Source: Morchella semilibera (lineage: Eukaryota > Ascomycota > Pezizomycetes > Pezizales > Morchellaceae). Taken from it: a DNA stretch of 64,000 bases. The notes beneath the pieces were generated by a model that saw nothing but the letters and a program-made list of their open reading frames with translations, had not been told where the DNA came from and did not search any database. Both the position numbers and the translations under genes were made by a program. The first letter of the stretch is position 1. Every line of letters begins with the position of its first letter. This document shows, one piece after another, positions 34,741 to 48,467 of the stretch. The DNA lies in contig WBVU01000010.1 in assembly GCA_009192285.1 (NCBI GenBank), positions 1,548,111-1,612,110 of the forward strand. Direction: 5' to 3'.

Positions 34741-37538
34741 ATGGCAATGGCAGAAGTTGCAGCCACTCCATCACATACCTCGGCTGCCGGAGCCACGGTT
34801 CCTGCAGTTGCAGCCAGCTCTTCTCGGTCTAAAAGTCCGCTTCTGTTCGCCTCGTCGTCTTCTACTCCACGTGCGAACGTACATACGCATCAGCATCCAC
34901 ACTCGCAGGTTAATAACGACCAACGTCAACAACCCGTACAGTCACAGTACAACCCTACAAGTTCCCCAGGCGATGGGAGCTCATCCTCTTTCTTTTCGCA
35001 TCACCAGCGACTATCCCCGCCAGGGTCGATGCTACTCTCTACATCAGAAAGAAACATACCCAGAGGTTTACCGCCAATTGTTTCACCAATGACGGCGGCA
35101 AGTCAATCAGGGCCTTCGGTAAACGATCCGCGGCAACCAATTTCACCAAGAACAGTATCGATGGGGTTGAGTGACTCGGCGCAAGGGTTGGAGGGTATAT
35201 CTGGTGATACAGCACCGCGAAAGAGATCTAAGGTGTCGCGCGCTTGCGATGAGTGTCGTCGTAAAAAGGTTTGAAATTTTCTGGAAGCCGCCTGCGTCAC
35301 TGCGCAGCCCTGCTAAGCGATGTGTAGATTCGATGCGACGCGACTTCGGAGTCAGGGGTAGAACAATGTTCGAGTTGCAAGCGAGTAGGATCAAAATGTT
35401 CATTTAGTAGGGTACCTATGAAGCGAGGGCCAAGCAAAGGGTAAGAGGGAGCACTTTTTCTCGAACTTATCATTTCCTCTCTAATCAAAGATACGTCCTA
35501 GCTACATCAAAGAGTTGGCCGACAGATTAAACACCCTTGAGAATTCTATTTCTACAGGTGATCTACATTCGTACGGCTCGGGTATGACGGGTGAAGGAGA
35601 CCATTCACCGGGGCCATCCGACTCTACGTCCCCACCACCGAATGGACCCCCCAGCGCGTCAAAAAACCGAAAGCGAGCGCTCTCTACTTCAAGCGATTTC
35701 CAAACCTCGATGCATCTTCAACCGTTGTCGCAGCCCACGGGTAGGTCAAACGAAAGACTACCATCTATAGATTCTTTCCATCCCACAAACCAGCATCAGC
35801 ATCAACAAAGAGCCCAACACCTGCAGCACGAACCCCAGCCGCAGCGACAGCTGCCCCACCCCCAGCAGCCCCCGCCCCCGCCCCCTCTTCCACCTCCTCT
35901 CACTCACCCGCATCAACCACAACCTCACCAATCACCTCGCCAGCCCCCTTCGTCTACATCCGAGATGCCTTCAGGATATAGAACTATTTCCCCAACAAGT
36001 ATGAGCCAATATTGGAAGGGAGGTTCAGATGTTGGTGGCCGACGCCAGAGTATTAGTTTCCCCTTCGATGCACCGGACATGCAGCGATCAGCGGCGAGCT
36101 CAACACCAGTTGATCTATGTGGATTTGACTGGGATGACCAAGCTATTGATCAGTAAGTGCCTTCTTTGTTTAAATGAACAGTTCTCGTTGGGTATTGTTG
36201 TAGTGTGAATATTAACGCTGCGTAGATACTATGAACTCATACATCCTACCTTTCCGTTACTACCACACTCAAAGGACCGCTTGCACCAACGCTTAGCTCA
36301 CAGCTCTCTCTCCGTTCGGGAAGCCTTTCTGGAAGCACTTTATTCTACCGTGCGAGCAAGCTCATCTTCAAATCTTCGAGTAAACTCGCCAGTAGCGAAT
36401 GCAAAGAGGGTGTGTGAATTGACTGTAGCATCTCAGTTCGAAAACCCCGCTGTGAGAACCATGCCTACAAATCTTTTGTATCTGCAGACAATGATACTTA
36501 TGGGCCTTGAAGCCGATAATCACGGGCCAGCAACCATACATGGGCAATTTGGGCCGCCGAAAGCAGCATGGCTTGGCGCAGCTGTAGGGCTGGCATACAA
36601 CCTTAAATTACACAATAGCCAAAGCCGAGAACAGCCTTTGAATGGTGACCCTGACTCGGACGAAAAGCTTGGTAGGCGAGCATGGGTGGTATTGTTTGTG
36701 TTGGACCGTTGGCATGCGATAAGCACGTCAAGCCCATTATTCATACCAGATTCAAGCTTTGCCTTTGTGCCCGATGATCAAAAATTACTTGGGCTAGCTC
36801 CATATTATATTGCACGTAAGTTTACAAATGAACGTAAAACTTGGCTACAGTTGGGTTGACCGACCGACAGGTCTCTCCTATATATTGGGGCATCTCGCAG
36901 AGGCATTTACTATCACAGTCGACTCCGCATCGGCAGCGCCATTTAAGCCTATCATTTCAAAAATTCTCCGCAGCGAGCTTGAGCTATTTCGGGAAAGTGT
37001 GGACGATATTTGGAGTTCCTTAAAACTTATCCATGTGGCCTACCACCATATTAAGCTTTTAACACTTCGACTCAACTCAGCAGAACCACACCAGCTTATA
37101 GGCCCTACTCAGCACATAGCAGTTATGTTGGCTAATCCCCAAACACCCGTCACACCACTCAACCATCATTTCGTCGCATTTTCGCTCATGACTCTCGTGG
37201 AGTTGAGTGAGATTCCGGAAACAAGAGAAGAAGCTTGGAAAGGTATCCAGCAGCTTGCAGATACATTGGAGGACCACAAGAGTGTTACTACCAAGGAAGA
37301 TGGTTTGGGATGGGATTTGACTCTCAAAGATTTGATAAATAAACGGAAACAGGAACGGTTTAGTAACTCTAATCCCGGTATGTCAGATTTACCGCCAGGA
37401 CATGGCAGTCTACAACATTTGGCAGAGTTGGCCGTCGGTGAGAGGAGTCCAACTGGGACACCGACAAATCCACTGAACAAGCAGCTAGATACGGAGCATC
37501 TACAGAAACATGGATATCTGGGTTCGATACTGTTGTAA
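34741..37538 (+). CDS. Zn(II)2Cys6 transcription factor, Rgt1-like glucose regulator
   Basis: Five exons: 34741-35268, 35328-35440, 35502-36152, 36226-36815 and 36871-37538; 849 residues. The zinc cluster has ligands C169, C172, C179, C190, C193 and C200 (RACDECRRKK in exon 1, IRCDATSESGVEQCSSCKRV in exon 2). It is followed by PMKRGPSKGYIKELADRLNT, the linker and dimerisation start shared with Rgt1. A long Gln/Pro/His-rich region (about residues 320-370) precedes the fungal-TF middle homology region: YYELIHPTFPLLP, REAFLEALYSTV, LLYLQTMILM, GRRAWVVLFVLDRWHA. Rgt1 represses hexose-transporter genes at low glucose in yeast; the exact role in this fungus is inferred. Two introns interrupt or flank the zinc cluster, as is common in the family. 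Confidence 0.9.
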
Positions 37539-40067
37539 TATTTCATGGGTACACCCCGAGTTTATGTTATTGGGCGTTAAGTGTGGTCTGGAGATGGAAA
37601 AAGGCTCTCTTTTTTTCCTTTCGAAACTTTGGTTTTTGCTTTAGTAATACTTTTATTCTTCCTCCTATCATTTATTATATCTTATTCTTATTCGGCTTTC
37701 TTTCTCCTTCATCTGCATGGGAGGCTTTTTTCTTTTTATTTTGTCTTATGTTAGGATGCTTGCATTCTGGGCGAAACACTTTTTTGGTACTGCCCATATT
37801 CCACCTATATCATTGATTTCCCACACATGACCTTTTATCTGCTAACCATTACTACTATATCTACTCAACCGCTTCATTCTTCAACAGGGCACATCCCGTC
37901 TTATATCCCCTTCCCCTCGGATTTTTATTTGTACTTTCCCCCTGGAGGATCTAACGAGTGGACAAGGCAGTCATTGTATTTTATATTTTTCTCTTTGTAC
38001 TTTCGGTTATTACTTATGAATAGGTGAGTATTTCGGCGCAGTGGTGGGATGGATTTAGGCCGAAAACGGAGCCTGTTGATATTTTTTCTTTCTTTTTCGG
38101 TATTAAGTAAAGATTGGAGAAGGGAGATAATACTGGTACATGTAGTTCTTGAACCTTTGGGTATCTTTAGAGCATGTCAATGAGGAGTCATTAGGGGATG
38201 TTTTTCAAACCGATAGCCACTTATCTTAAGTGGCTAGGGCTGTGTTTCAACAGGTAAGGATTGGATAGCAGTGATTTGCACGTTGTCGCCTACATCCTAT
38301 CCACACAAATGTGGCTTGCTATGGAAGACGAATGCCCGAGTGAGGGTGCATGATCCGGGTTTGTTGACATACAAAACGGGAAAGATCCCCTTCGTTACAA
38401 GGTGTAGGTAGATACACTACTACCTACATCCTGCTCTACTCTTGACAGAACCACAGTGAACCAGAGGCGGAGTCTCGAATTCACCCTAAAAGGGAATCAG
38501 TGCTGCTAATAGCTACGCCGCTACAGGCTCCAGATCTAAAAGATCTACCCGGATTGATCATGATGGTTTGCCTGTAGCCCCTACCTTGCTATCCAGCGGT
38601 CTCATTTGCAGGTAACCGCCTTATGTACCTAGGTATGTGCCTACTATTTCTTCTTAACTCGCGTGGGCGGTTAGGGACTGGACCATTCGGCCTGTTTTAG
38701 CTACAGCCCCCCAGCATGGGTTGTTGTTGTGGTAGATACTTTTTTCTGTAGGTACGACTTGATTTGTACCTAAGGTATACATGTATCTTCCCGACGTTTT
38801 TAAACTGGGCCGTACTCCAAAATCATGGGCTTGGCCCATTTTTGTATGGCATCCACAAAGGCCGAGGTGGAGAGTATCCCCGCAGCGGCGACGTTTACCA
38901 ACGATCCACATGTCTTTGCCTAAATATGGCTCCTCCATCACCCTGATTCTCTCTCCTGTTTGTTAAAAGTAGAATATTGTGAACACAACTAGCATCGTAT
39001 GGTACATGTATAGTATACAACTAGTAAGGCGCGAAGGGGATATCAGGTTCATTTCCCGCACTTTGTTTCCCATTGGGGGACTCGACTGCAGCTGGTGTGG
39101 ATACCTATGAGTTGAAGGTCAAAGCCGAACAGGAGGCAAGGGCAGGAACAAGAACCAGAAGATCGCTGGAGTAGGTTCCATATACAAGGAAATCCACTCA
39201 CCACTAGCAACCCCCGTCAGCAGATTGATTGATTTTGTCCCACCCAGTAGCAGAGGAGGGAGAGAGAGAAAAAAAAAGAAAGAAAGAAAAGAAAAGAAAA
39301 AAAAAGAGGGAAGATCGCAGCCACAGCATCTGCCATCTGCCATCTGAAGTGCTTGACTCGCTTTCTTTTCATCTTGCCCCTCCACATGCTTTGAGGAAAC
39401 GTTTGGGTAAATGGCAAATACAACCTCCTTCACCAATACTACCTCGATACCTGTCTAGATACCAACGCCCAGCGCTAGCTACTCCCTAGTATTTCCCTCT
39501 CCCTCCTCCTCCTCCTCCAACTCCATTGTAGACAGTAACTCCCTCTGTTTACTTCCCCCAGGGCCTTTCGGTTCATCTACTTCCCCACTCAACTCATACC
39601 CCCCCCCCCCTCCTCACCACCATACCCCACCACTCCCGCGCTATCTTGGGACCCCCTTTAAGCACACCCTCACCCCGGAACCTCGACCACGAGCACGCCA
39701 GCAACTGACGCAGGCAGAGGTATAGGCAGCAGCAGATGACCTGGGCCTGACCTTTGGGCACTGTCAGTTCGGACGCCCCGCGGCGGTCAGGCACTCGTTT
39801 TCTTGTCCTCAATATCTCGACTTCTACAATTACGCCGCTCGTCCATGAAGGTGCGTGCATGAGAAATAGAACAAGCAGCCACCAATACATGCCCCATGTG
39901 TAACTCTTTTATATACCCTCCATCATTTCTCTCTAAGAACTTCTACCCGCTTAGAAACCCTTCAGCCCTTTTTTCGTGTTTTCCCCTAGGGTCCATTCTC
40001 TCATTCTGGCTTAGCACCCGTCTTGGTGATTGTCAGCGTGATGATCCGTGCTGATGTTTTAGCTTAG
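37539..40067. other. Intergenic region, 2.5 kb
   Basis: No supported gene. A small perfect hairpin (AGCCACTTA / TAAGTGGCT, 3-base loop) lies at 38215-38235. TACATGTA palindromes lie at 38137, 38778 and 39003. An A/G tract lies at 39255-39310 and a C run at about 39599-39610. The last kilobase is pyrimidine-rich and probably carries the promoter, leader and first exon of the Zds1-like gene. Confidence 0.5.
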
Positions 40068-42939
40068 ACTGCATCACGGGCACGCGACTCTAGAGGCTTC
40101 ACCTCTAGTCATGGCTCACGATTATCCATTGACCCTGATCATCATGTTACCGAAGCAATAGGGGATATGTATGGCGAGTACATAGATGAAGAAGGACGAA
40201 GACAAAGCTATAATCTACCATCGGACGCGCATCCAAACTCTTCACGAGGGGCTAAGAACAGGAACAGTTCCGTGTTTTCGGTTGCAAGCGGGTCAGGGAG
40301 GGATCGGAGCGGCGGCCGGTCTCAGGGAAACGAACTGTTACCGGGCTCACCAGCATTGGTTCACCGTTCACCGTCCCCGTCAAGGTCACCCAGTGAGACC
40401 GCAAACCAATTCTTCCCTCTTCACGACACCGACTACGAATCCGATCCGGCTGCTGTGGCTCAGGAGATAAGCAACCTCCAGGCCCTTCGTCGGATGTCTA
40501 TGGACGTCACCTCCACAGCTGACCCCGACTTGCCGTCGTTCAACTCATTTATACCATCCACACCCCCGGAAGATGGTGGTGATCCGGGGAGCGTCTTTTG
40601 GGTTCCGGCGCGCCTTCATCCGGAACTTGCCCCAAAGGAATTTAGTGCCTACTTAGAAGCGAAGAAAAATGAGATTCGTAGGCCACAACGGGATGGGTCT
40701 TTATCGCCAGACGGGGCAGAGCTTAGTGGTGGGCCTGGATTAAGAAGGAAGAAATCAATGCTGTCGAAACAAATCGACCATTCAGATGGTGCAAAAGGAT
40801 ATCGGGATGGAACGGAAGCTCTTGGAAGGCGGCGATCTGGAAAGGAGGGACCGCCTCAACTGCAACTGGAAGATTTAATGAACGATCCAAACACGCTTAT
40901 GAGGAAATTGAGCGTTGAGAGAAGAAACGGGGAAGGTAGGATTGCTATGGATTTATGGATACCGGGACCGGGCTCTAATGGCTACTTAGGCGATATGCCG
41001 ATATTACAAGCTCACCCAGCAGGAGCGGGACTTCGGCGGTCGACTAGGACAACATATAGGAGAGGAAGTCTTCGAAAGGGGGAATCATTCACAAAAAGAC
41101 AAGTAAAGGCTTCGGAAACTGATACCGAGGAATATGCATCCTCACCTGTAGTTGGGAGACCCCCAGGGTTTGGGTTGCAAAGGGTATCAACGGAGCCTAT
41201 ACCTTCAATACCGTCCCATTTCTCCACAGGGAGCCAACCGGAGGGACAATCTTCAAAGCCGACTCGCTCTGCTAACAAGAAGGTGCCGGTTACAGAATCA
41301 TCCGTCAACTCAATTGACGATCAATCCAATATTTCCACACTAACGCAGCCAAAGATTTCTGCTGAAAGCAAGCATAAATCTGCACCACCGCCGCAAAAGC
41401 AAAAGCGAAGGGCTTCGTCGCCGAAAGGGACAACTAGACCCCGGACAAGTGAACCCGCACCTCCGGTACCACGCATTGTTGAGACACCCCCACCATCGGA
41501 AGAACCTAAAAAGCCGGTGCACCCTGAGCGTCATTCTTCACTAGACCCCCCCCCACAAGCGAACAAGCCTCCAAAACAAGCACAGCCAGCTATGGTAAGG
41601 ACATCTGGCGGGTCCGCGGCCGATTTGTCAAATGAACCCACCCATGCACCGACAGCTTCAGCCTCAGCGCCCCCGCGGCCTGGAGAGCTCACAAAAGCAA
41701 GCCAGCTCATGACAGTTCCAGGCGCTAATGCAGCGGACGACAGTAAGGATAAGAAAAGACCAGATTCTTCTGGGAGTGGCGAATCTTCAACGAGGAAATC
41801 AAGTTGGGGCTGGTTATTAGGGGATTCGGAGCATAAAACCAGGGATAAACACGACAGGGAGAAGGAAGAGAGAAAGGAGAGAGAAGAGAAAGAGAAAGAG
41901 AAAGAGAAAGAGAAAGAGAAAGAGAAGGGCAGAGTGCGGAAGGAGAAGCGACCCAAATCGTCGGATAAATCAACAGAAAAATCCACTAAAGACCATGATA
42001 ACACTCGTCTTGATCTTCTTCAAAAATCCATAGACCTCGGTAATACCGGGAAGGTAATAACAGCCGATCCCATTGGTATCAAAACAGATGAGAAGGCCGA
42101 TAAAGAATCTAGAAAATCCCGTGGAGAAGAAAGGAAGGACAAGGATAAGGAGTCAGGGGGCATTCTTTCGTTCTTTGGGAGCTCACGGAAGAAATCTGGA
42201 GGTGATACCACTAAGTCAAAGAATGGTTCATCCAGGAATCCGTCCCCGTCCCCTTCGCGTGAACAGCCACAGCAAAATTTCTATTACACTCGATTTCCGA
42301 TACACATTGAGCGGGCTATTTATCGACTGTCTCACTTGAAACTTGCAAATCCGCGGAGGCCTTTACAACAACAGGTGCTATTAAGTAACTTTATGTATTC
42401 GTACCTTGCAAAAGTACAGCAGACACAACCCCATCTAATACAACAAGCCACTACTGCACCTAGTCGAGAGGCACGCCAACGGGAGAAACAGGCTCAAGCT
42501 CAAGCCCAAGAGCAGCAGAATCAGCAGCAACAGCAACAGAATCACCACCACCAACAGAGTCATCAGCAGACAGACCCACAGGGGAATCAGTACTACCAAT
42601 ACGAAGATGTAAGCTTAACGACCTCACTAGTCTCTAGTGGTCTGGAGGATATTTTCTAACCGTGGTAACCGAATTTAGGCCTCTTTAAAGGGCGGAACCG
42701 ACTATGTGGACGATTCACAGATGTATGAATATGAAGATAGTGGGAATGAAAGTTCTGATAGTAGACCCCAATCACGAGCCTCGCGGCGTGACCGACAAGA
42801 AAAAAGTAATGGTCATTACGATAACTCTGGTTCAAATCGGCCAGAACACAGCAATAGTGGGAAGCACTCTCACCGAGCTGGAGGAGAGGGTTCTTCGAGC
42901 AGCCAAGACAAAATGGCAGGAAGTGATGACATGTGGTGA
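40068..42939 (+). CDS. ZDS1: Zds1/Zds2-like protein (PP2A-Cdc55 regulator), 5' exon not resolved
   Basis: Main exon 40068-42608 and last exon 42679-42939. The region before the first in-frame Met (40167) is already coding-like: HGSRLSIDPDHHVTEAIGDM matches the conserved N-terminus of fungal Zds proteins. A stop just upstream (TAG at 40065-40067) therefore implies a splice acceptor there and an upstream exon. ATGAAG at 39845-39850 followed by GTGCGT would give a two-codon exon in phase, unproven. The middle is Ser/Pro/Lys-rich with a Lys-Glu repeat (41880-41930). The C-terminus carries the Zds_C domain: RFPIHIERAIYRLSHLKLAN, PRRPLQQQVLLSNFMYSYLA. The last exon is Ser/Asp-rich and ends GSDDMW. 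In yeast Zds1/2 bind Cdc55 and control mitotic exit and polarity; the same role is inferred here. Confidence 0.9.
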
Positions 42940-45734
42940 TGAGGCACGTATGCTAGGGTGGCTTTTTTTTCTTTTTTCTTTCTTTTTCTTTTCCCCTCTT
43001 TTATTTGCAAATGACTTGCGTCTGGTGGAAGTTGGTTTCTTATTTCTTTTCCGGTTCGCATATTTGTATTGTTTGTTCCGCCTGTATGGTATTACGGCGA
43101 TGGATCTCTGTACCAGCAGGCAGGTTGGTTGGTTGGTAGTGGAGTTGATTGATGGGCTGGGTTCTTATTTGTGTTTAAAAATAAACATATCAGCTCCTGG
43201 TACAAGAAGCGTATACCCCTTAGCTTATTTGTCTCGCTGATACTTTCTTATTTATCCTTTTCTCTTACTTTTTTCTTATCATTCGTTATCTCAACTTTGG
43301 TTCTACTATAACTTTTATTGCATTATCCCATCGGTCTTTTGTAAACTATGTATTGCCTTGTTTGTGGTTCTCTTCTTGGGTCTAGTAGTTTATAGATCTT
43401 CCAGGGGTTTTCATGGTAAATTGTACTACAAAGAATTTTGTGTCAATCCGGACATGACTTTTTGCTGTCGCTGGGTTGCTGCTGAGAAATGGGGTCCTCA
43501 AGACTCGGATACATGTAGTACAGGCTTTAGGTTCCCTTTAAGTGCAGTTATTATTACATGTAGTATATGTTATAAATACATGTACAGACTAGCAGTGGGC
43601 CGCCCCGCGGCCACAAGTTGCTACAGGTTTGTTAGAATTGAGTGTATTTATGACTAAAGTAAATAATTATATATAAATCAAAAAATCATTAAAATAAAAT
43701 AAAAATAATAATTAATAACTTTTATAATCACAAATTACTCCATATTCAAATTAAAGATTTAATACATTTTAAGCTTTCTCTTTTAATTTCTCTCTATGTT
43801 ATTCTCCTAGCTAAGCTGATATATCAAGTACATGTATACATGTATATATATAGAGAGAGTAAATACTTTATACTATATTATCATTTCCTTTCATAGTCAT
43901 TTCCAATCACTTTCTTTTCTTTTCCTTGCCTATCTCCATGGATCCAACCTACCGTCTCCTGCCCCTATCTTCTCCTTTCCCCCTACCTTCCGACCTTCAA
44001 ACCTATATATATACCGGTATACTACCCTCCCCATTCCTTCCTTCAAGCCTACCCTTAAGCTGGCAATGCTGGCCCCCCTATAATAGAGAGCCGGAATTTG
44101 TATGGGAGATCAATTATTTGATAAGATAACAAGACCTGTGAGCAAATGCCACTAACCTTTGATTCTTTCCGGGTGGTCATGAGCATTTATTGCTAGCTTA
44201 AGGGATATACTGTTTTTGGTTTCCTCCACCTTGCCGTCAATTTCCTTGTTTTCCGATCACTCTTTCATAATCCAGTCCAATATAGATAATAGACATGTAT
44301 TTTAACCGCATCTACGTTGCGAGATTACGAAACAGTTTAACAATCTTAGCCTAGAGGTAGCGAGGCCGTTGAAATAGCGACAAACACAATATTTGGTATA
44401 ATCTTAGGCCCTTGTCCATTTATTTGTCTCTTTTCGTTTCTGGTATGTGTGAAGGCGGTGGAGGATTGAGGGAAGATTCATCTGCTCCGGGAAGAGGGAG
44501 GAGATGGTTGCCATAGCCTAAGGGCTGCATGCATGTATGAGGTATAAATAAATAAATAAATAAGCCCTTGTCCATACAGAGATGCATTTGGGAGATAGGA
44601 GACTACTATTCAGTCTACCCGTCGCCAGGATACATTGTCAGTGTATTGGTGAAAAAAGTGGTGGGACCATGCAGAGATAGATTGATTAGCAAGGAAGATG
44701 GAATATGGGTCATGTGGTGTTTGTAGTGGAGGATGATATGTCTTTAACTCCGTGCATGTTTTACCTTTGGTTATTATACTATTTGGGCTTGTTTTCAGCC
44801 CAAGAACTTAACACGTTAGAGTAACCTGTTCATCATGGTGTATCACTCGGCCGCCAAGAAATAACTCCATGCTGACTGTTAGCTCATTTAATCATGCACT
44901 AAAGACACGATTCTAGAAATGCTGATCTCACAAAGTCTAGAGATTCTATTAGGGCATATAAGACTGTCTATCACAATATGAGCACCTTTACAGAGTGTCT
45001 ATATTAATTTTTGGGTGAAATTGTTAACAAAAATAATATTAGCTCAATCCGCGAGCCTGAATTACTTGAACATCAAAAGCCCGCTGTGAGGTCTGACATT
45101 TAGTACTTCGTTATTATAAATGTTTAGATAGCATATATACTAGTTAAATGACGGATCTAGCTAGACGTTCTGATATACATCGCTTTCACGAGGTTTTCTT
45201 TTCTCTTTCTTAATTCAGTTGTATTTGTTTAAGGTACAAAACATTGCGTGCAGTAAAAAACTATGGCATCGCTTTCACGAGGTTATACACTACATATACA
45301 GTACGTATACTGGAGACCAGCTGTAAGTGTAGATGCTGTAAGTGTAAATTCCTTCTTTTAAAATCTGTATAGAGATTCTTCAAATAGGAAAACTTACCGT
45401 ATTCCAAAATATTGGCGAAACTTTAAAAAAATCCTATATTTGTTTACTATATGTTCTTGAATGGCAGCGTTCCGACCACAATCCTCGCCAATTTTATTCT
45501 GGGCGGTGCAAATTGAAGAGTGCTCAAATTTGAAAATGGGATTAATGGAGCAGTTTCGTGGCTGAGCATAGGCGCTTACATAATATATGAACTAGAGGCT
45601 CGGCACATGTTTTTGTTGTTACACAAATGACAACAGCTTCTTTCTGCAGCCACAATTTCGGAGCTGTCCGCTAACTTCTGTGCGACTGTTTGCATCTTCA
45701 ACGTCCGTTTGGAAGCTACAGGGAGTTCTAAAAG
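42940..45734. other. AT-rich intergenic region, 2.8 kb
   Basis: No gene is supported. Five TACATGTA palindromes crowd into 43510-43844. An 18-bp word (CATCGCTTTCACGAGGTT) occurs twice, at 45178-45195 and 45267-45284. An AAAT-type repeat lies near 44548-44562. The 3' UTR of the Zds1-like gene and the promoter of the Miro gene must lie at the two ends. Confidence 0.5.
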
Positions 45735-48467
45735 ATGACAGATACCGTCCGAATAGTAGTCTGCGGAGATGAGGGTAATTTTCTTTCCCCCAGTGGAACC
45801 AAAGGATTACAGACTAAAGTATCCCCACAGGCACTGGGAAATCCTCGTTGATCACCTCGCTGGTTAAAGATATCTTTGTGATGAGCAAAATTCAGCCGGT
45901 TCTCCCTGCGATTACTATCGGAGCCCCTGAAAATGTCACTACAACAATCGTTGATACCACAGGTGCGTTCTTCGGTTTTGTTTTGGTAGGGAGCGGTCAA
46001 AGAGAAGCAAAAGCTGAAGCAATTCTCTATATGAAGCCCTCCCTCATGAGCGAAATACTCTCAGTAAAGAGATACGACGGTCCAATGTTATATGCTTGGT
46101 TTACTCAGACCATTACGTCCGTCTATCTATGCCTCCCACTAATATCGAATACCTTACTGATATCCTTTAGAGCTATGAGCGGGTCTCATTATTCTGGTTG
46201 GTTTTATTCGGAACGTTTTGGTGCTTATAGCGACTTACAACTATAATCTTATTTAGGCTCCCATTTTTTCGTAGTTTAGGAGTGAACGTCCGTGGAATTC
46301 CTCAGGTGGCCTGGAAACTAGAGCTAACGAACTAAACAGCTTCCAGTAGTGCTGTGTGCGAATAAAAGTGACCTCTCTCCAGATGTTGACCCAGAGGGGG
46401 AAATGATGCCAATAATGCTTGAATTCAAGGTTTGTGCCAATAAATCTCACTATATCGAGTTGCCTAATTAATTAATCCTACTCTAGGAAATCGACTCCTG
46501 TATCAGAGCTAGTGCAAAGGAGCAGAAAAATATTAACGAGGTTGGTTTATAACTAAAGAACAAAGAATAAAAGACGGATTGATACTAATGTCTAATAATT
46601 GGAGTGTAGCTGTTTTACCTTTGTCAAAAGGCTGTTACCCACCCGATTGCCCCACTTTATGACACTAAAGAACAAGTATTATCTCATACCATAGATGTTT
46701 ATGGGTGCCTTCTGACACTTCATCTAGAATCTCAAACCAGCCGCAACAGCGGCTCTTCAGCGTATCTTCTGTAAGTAGTGCCATCTGCCGGATGTTCGGA
46801 CTCCTTATACTAAATTGCATTTGTAGTCTTGTGCGATAAGGACCAGGATGGCTTCTTGAATGATTTTGAAATCCGGGAATTTCAGGTAAATGGGACAAAT
46901 CTTCGTACCGAACTAATACTAATCAATTGGATCTACTTTTACAGAAAAAATGCTTCGATAAAACTTTAACAGATGAAGAATTGGAGGAGATAAAGGCTGT
47001 GATCGGGAAAGTTTCTCCCAGTTCAGCAACCGATGAAGGAATATCAGAAAGAGGGTTTATTGTGCTTAACAAAACTTTTGCAGAGAAGGGAAGACATGAA
47101 ACAATATGGGCTATACTTCGAACTTTCAATTACACAGATAGCTTGAGTCTAAAAGATAGTTTTTTACACCCTAAGTAAGTCCCCATATATTTATAATGAC
47201 TATCTTTTTCTCGAACCCCTTAGCACATATTTAACTGTTTCAGGTTTGAAGTCCCACCCAACTCTTCTGCGGAACTATCCGCCCTAGGTTATCGCTTCTT
47301 TGTGGATCTATTCCTTCTATTCGACAAGGATAATGATGGAGGTTTGAACGGCGACGAGCTATCTGCCCTTTTTGCGCCAACCCCTGGTCTTCCAGCATCT
47401 TGGGTTGATTCTTCGTTCCCCTCCTCTACTGTGCGGTCTGAAGCTGGCCATATAACTCTACAGGGGTGGCTGGCCCAATGGAGCATGACAACTTATCAAG
47501 ATCCGAAAACGACGTTGGCCTATCTGGCATATCTCGGGTTTGAGAGTGGTGAAAAAGGAGGAACAACTGCAGCATTAAAGCTCACAAAACCAAGAAAGAA
47601 GAGGAGAAGACAGGGAAAGGTTGAAAGAAATGTGGTTTTGTGCTATGTTCTCGGGGCAAGTGGTAGCGGGAAAAGTTCGATCCTGAATGCCTTTTTGAAC
47701 AAAACATTTAGCTCGACATACCACCCAACAATAAAACCACGCACAGCTGTTAATAGTGTGGAATTGCAAGGAGGAAAACAATGCTATTTAATCGTGGGTT
47801 TATTGTCATTATATATAATTCCTGATTCATCACTAATAAAACTGTAGCTTGAGGAGCTTGGGGAGCTGGAGCTAGCCATTTTGGAAAATCGGGCGAAGTT
47901 GAATGCATGCGACGTTGTCTGCTACACATATGATTCTTCAGATCCCGATAGCTTTGCACACATCGTAGACTTACGAGTAGGTTTGTAGTTTAGATACTTT
48001 TGTCAAGACACTAACTAGTCCACAGAATCGATACCCTGAGCTTGATGAACTACCAGCGGTCTTTGCCGCTTTAAAAGCAGATCTAGACAAGACCACACAA
48101 AGGGCAGAAATACAGCCGGATATTTACACCCGAGAAATTGGGATGCCGGCTCCACTGCACGTCAGTGCGGCATGGACATCGATTTCAGAACTTTTTGTCA
48201 CGGTTTGTCTTGAAAGGATTTTGATAAGTATTGCTACTGAAACTATCTTACAGATTGCGGAGGCTGCGTTATCTCCAAATACAGCCTCTCCTCGGACAGA
48301 GCCAGAGCCAGTTGATAAAACCAATATGTATATTGCAGTAGGGGTCACGAGTATGTTTAGTTTCTTACTTCCCCCGTTGATTCGTGTCGGGGAAATTTCT
48401 AATAGAGATGTATACAGCCTGTACTATATTGACACTCTTATTCATGTGGAGGAGATCTAACGCATGA
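45735..48467 (+). CDS. GEM1: Mitochondrial Rho GTPase Miro (Gem1)
   Basis: Sixteen exons: 45735-45774, 45831-45962, 46037-46116, 46171-46196, 46257-46287, 46340-46429, 46487-46540, 46610-46675, 46728-46770, 46827-46885, 46945-47174, 47244-47793, 47848-47976, 48026-48202, 48254-48350, 48406-48467; 621 residues. Domains in order: first GTPase ([25 protein letters not shown]), EF hand 1 ([12 protein letters not shown]), helical linker ([20 protein letters not shown]), EF hand 2 ([12 protein letters not shown]), second GTPase ([22 protein letters not shown]) and a C-terminal membrane anchor ending MWRRSNA. Miro sits in the outer mitochondrial membrane and acts in mitochondrial inheritance and ER contact (ERMES regulation in yeast). 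Several donors are unusual (GTCCGT twice, GTTGGT twice), and two exons are only 26 and 31 nt. Every junction keeps frame and family alignment, so the gene looks intact. Confidence 0.95.

Noticed and set aside
43829-43860. Possible origin or promoter in the TA/GA-rich run
   Set aside because: It is a simple microsatellite next to two TACATGTA words; no other support.
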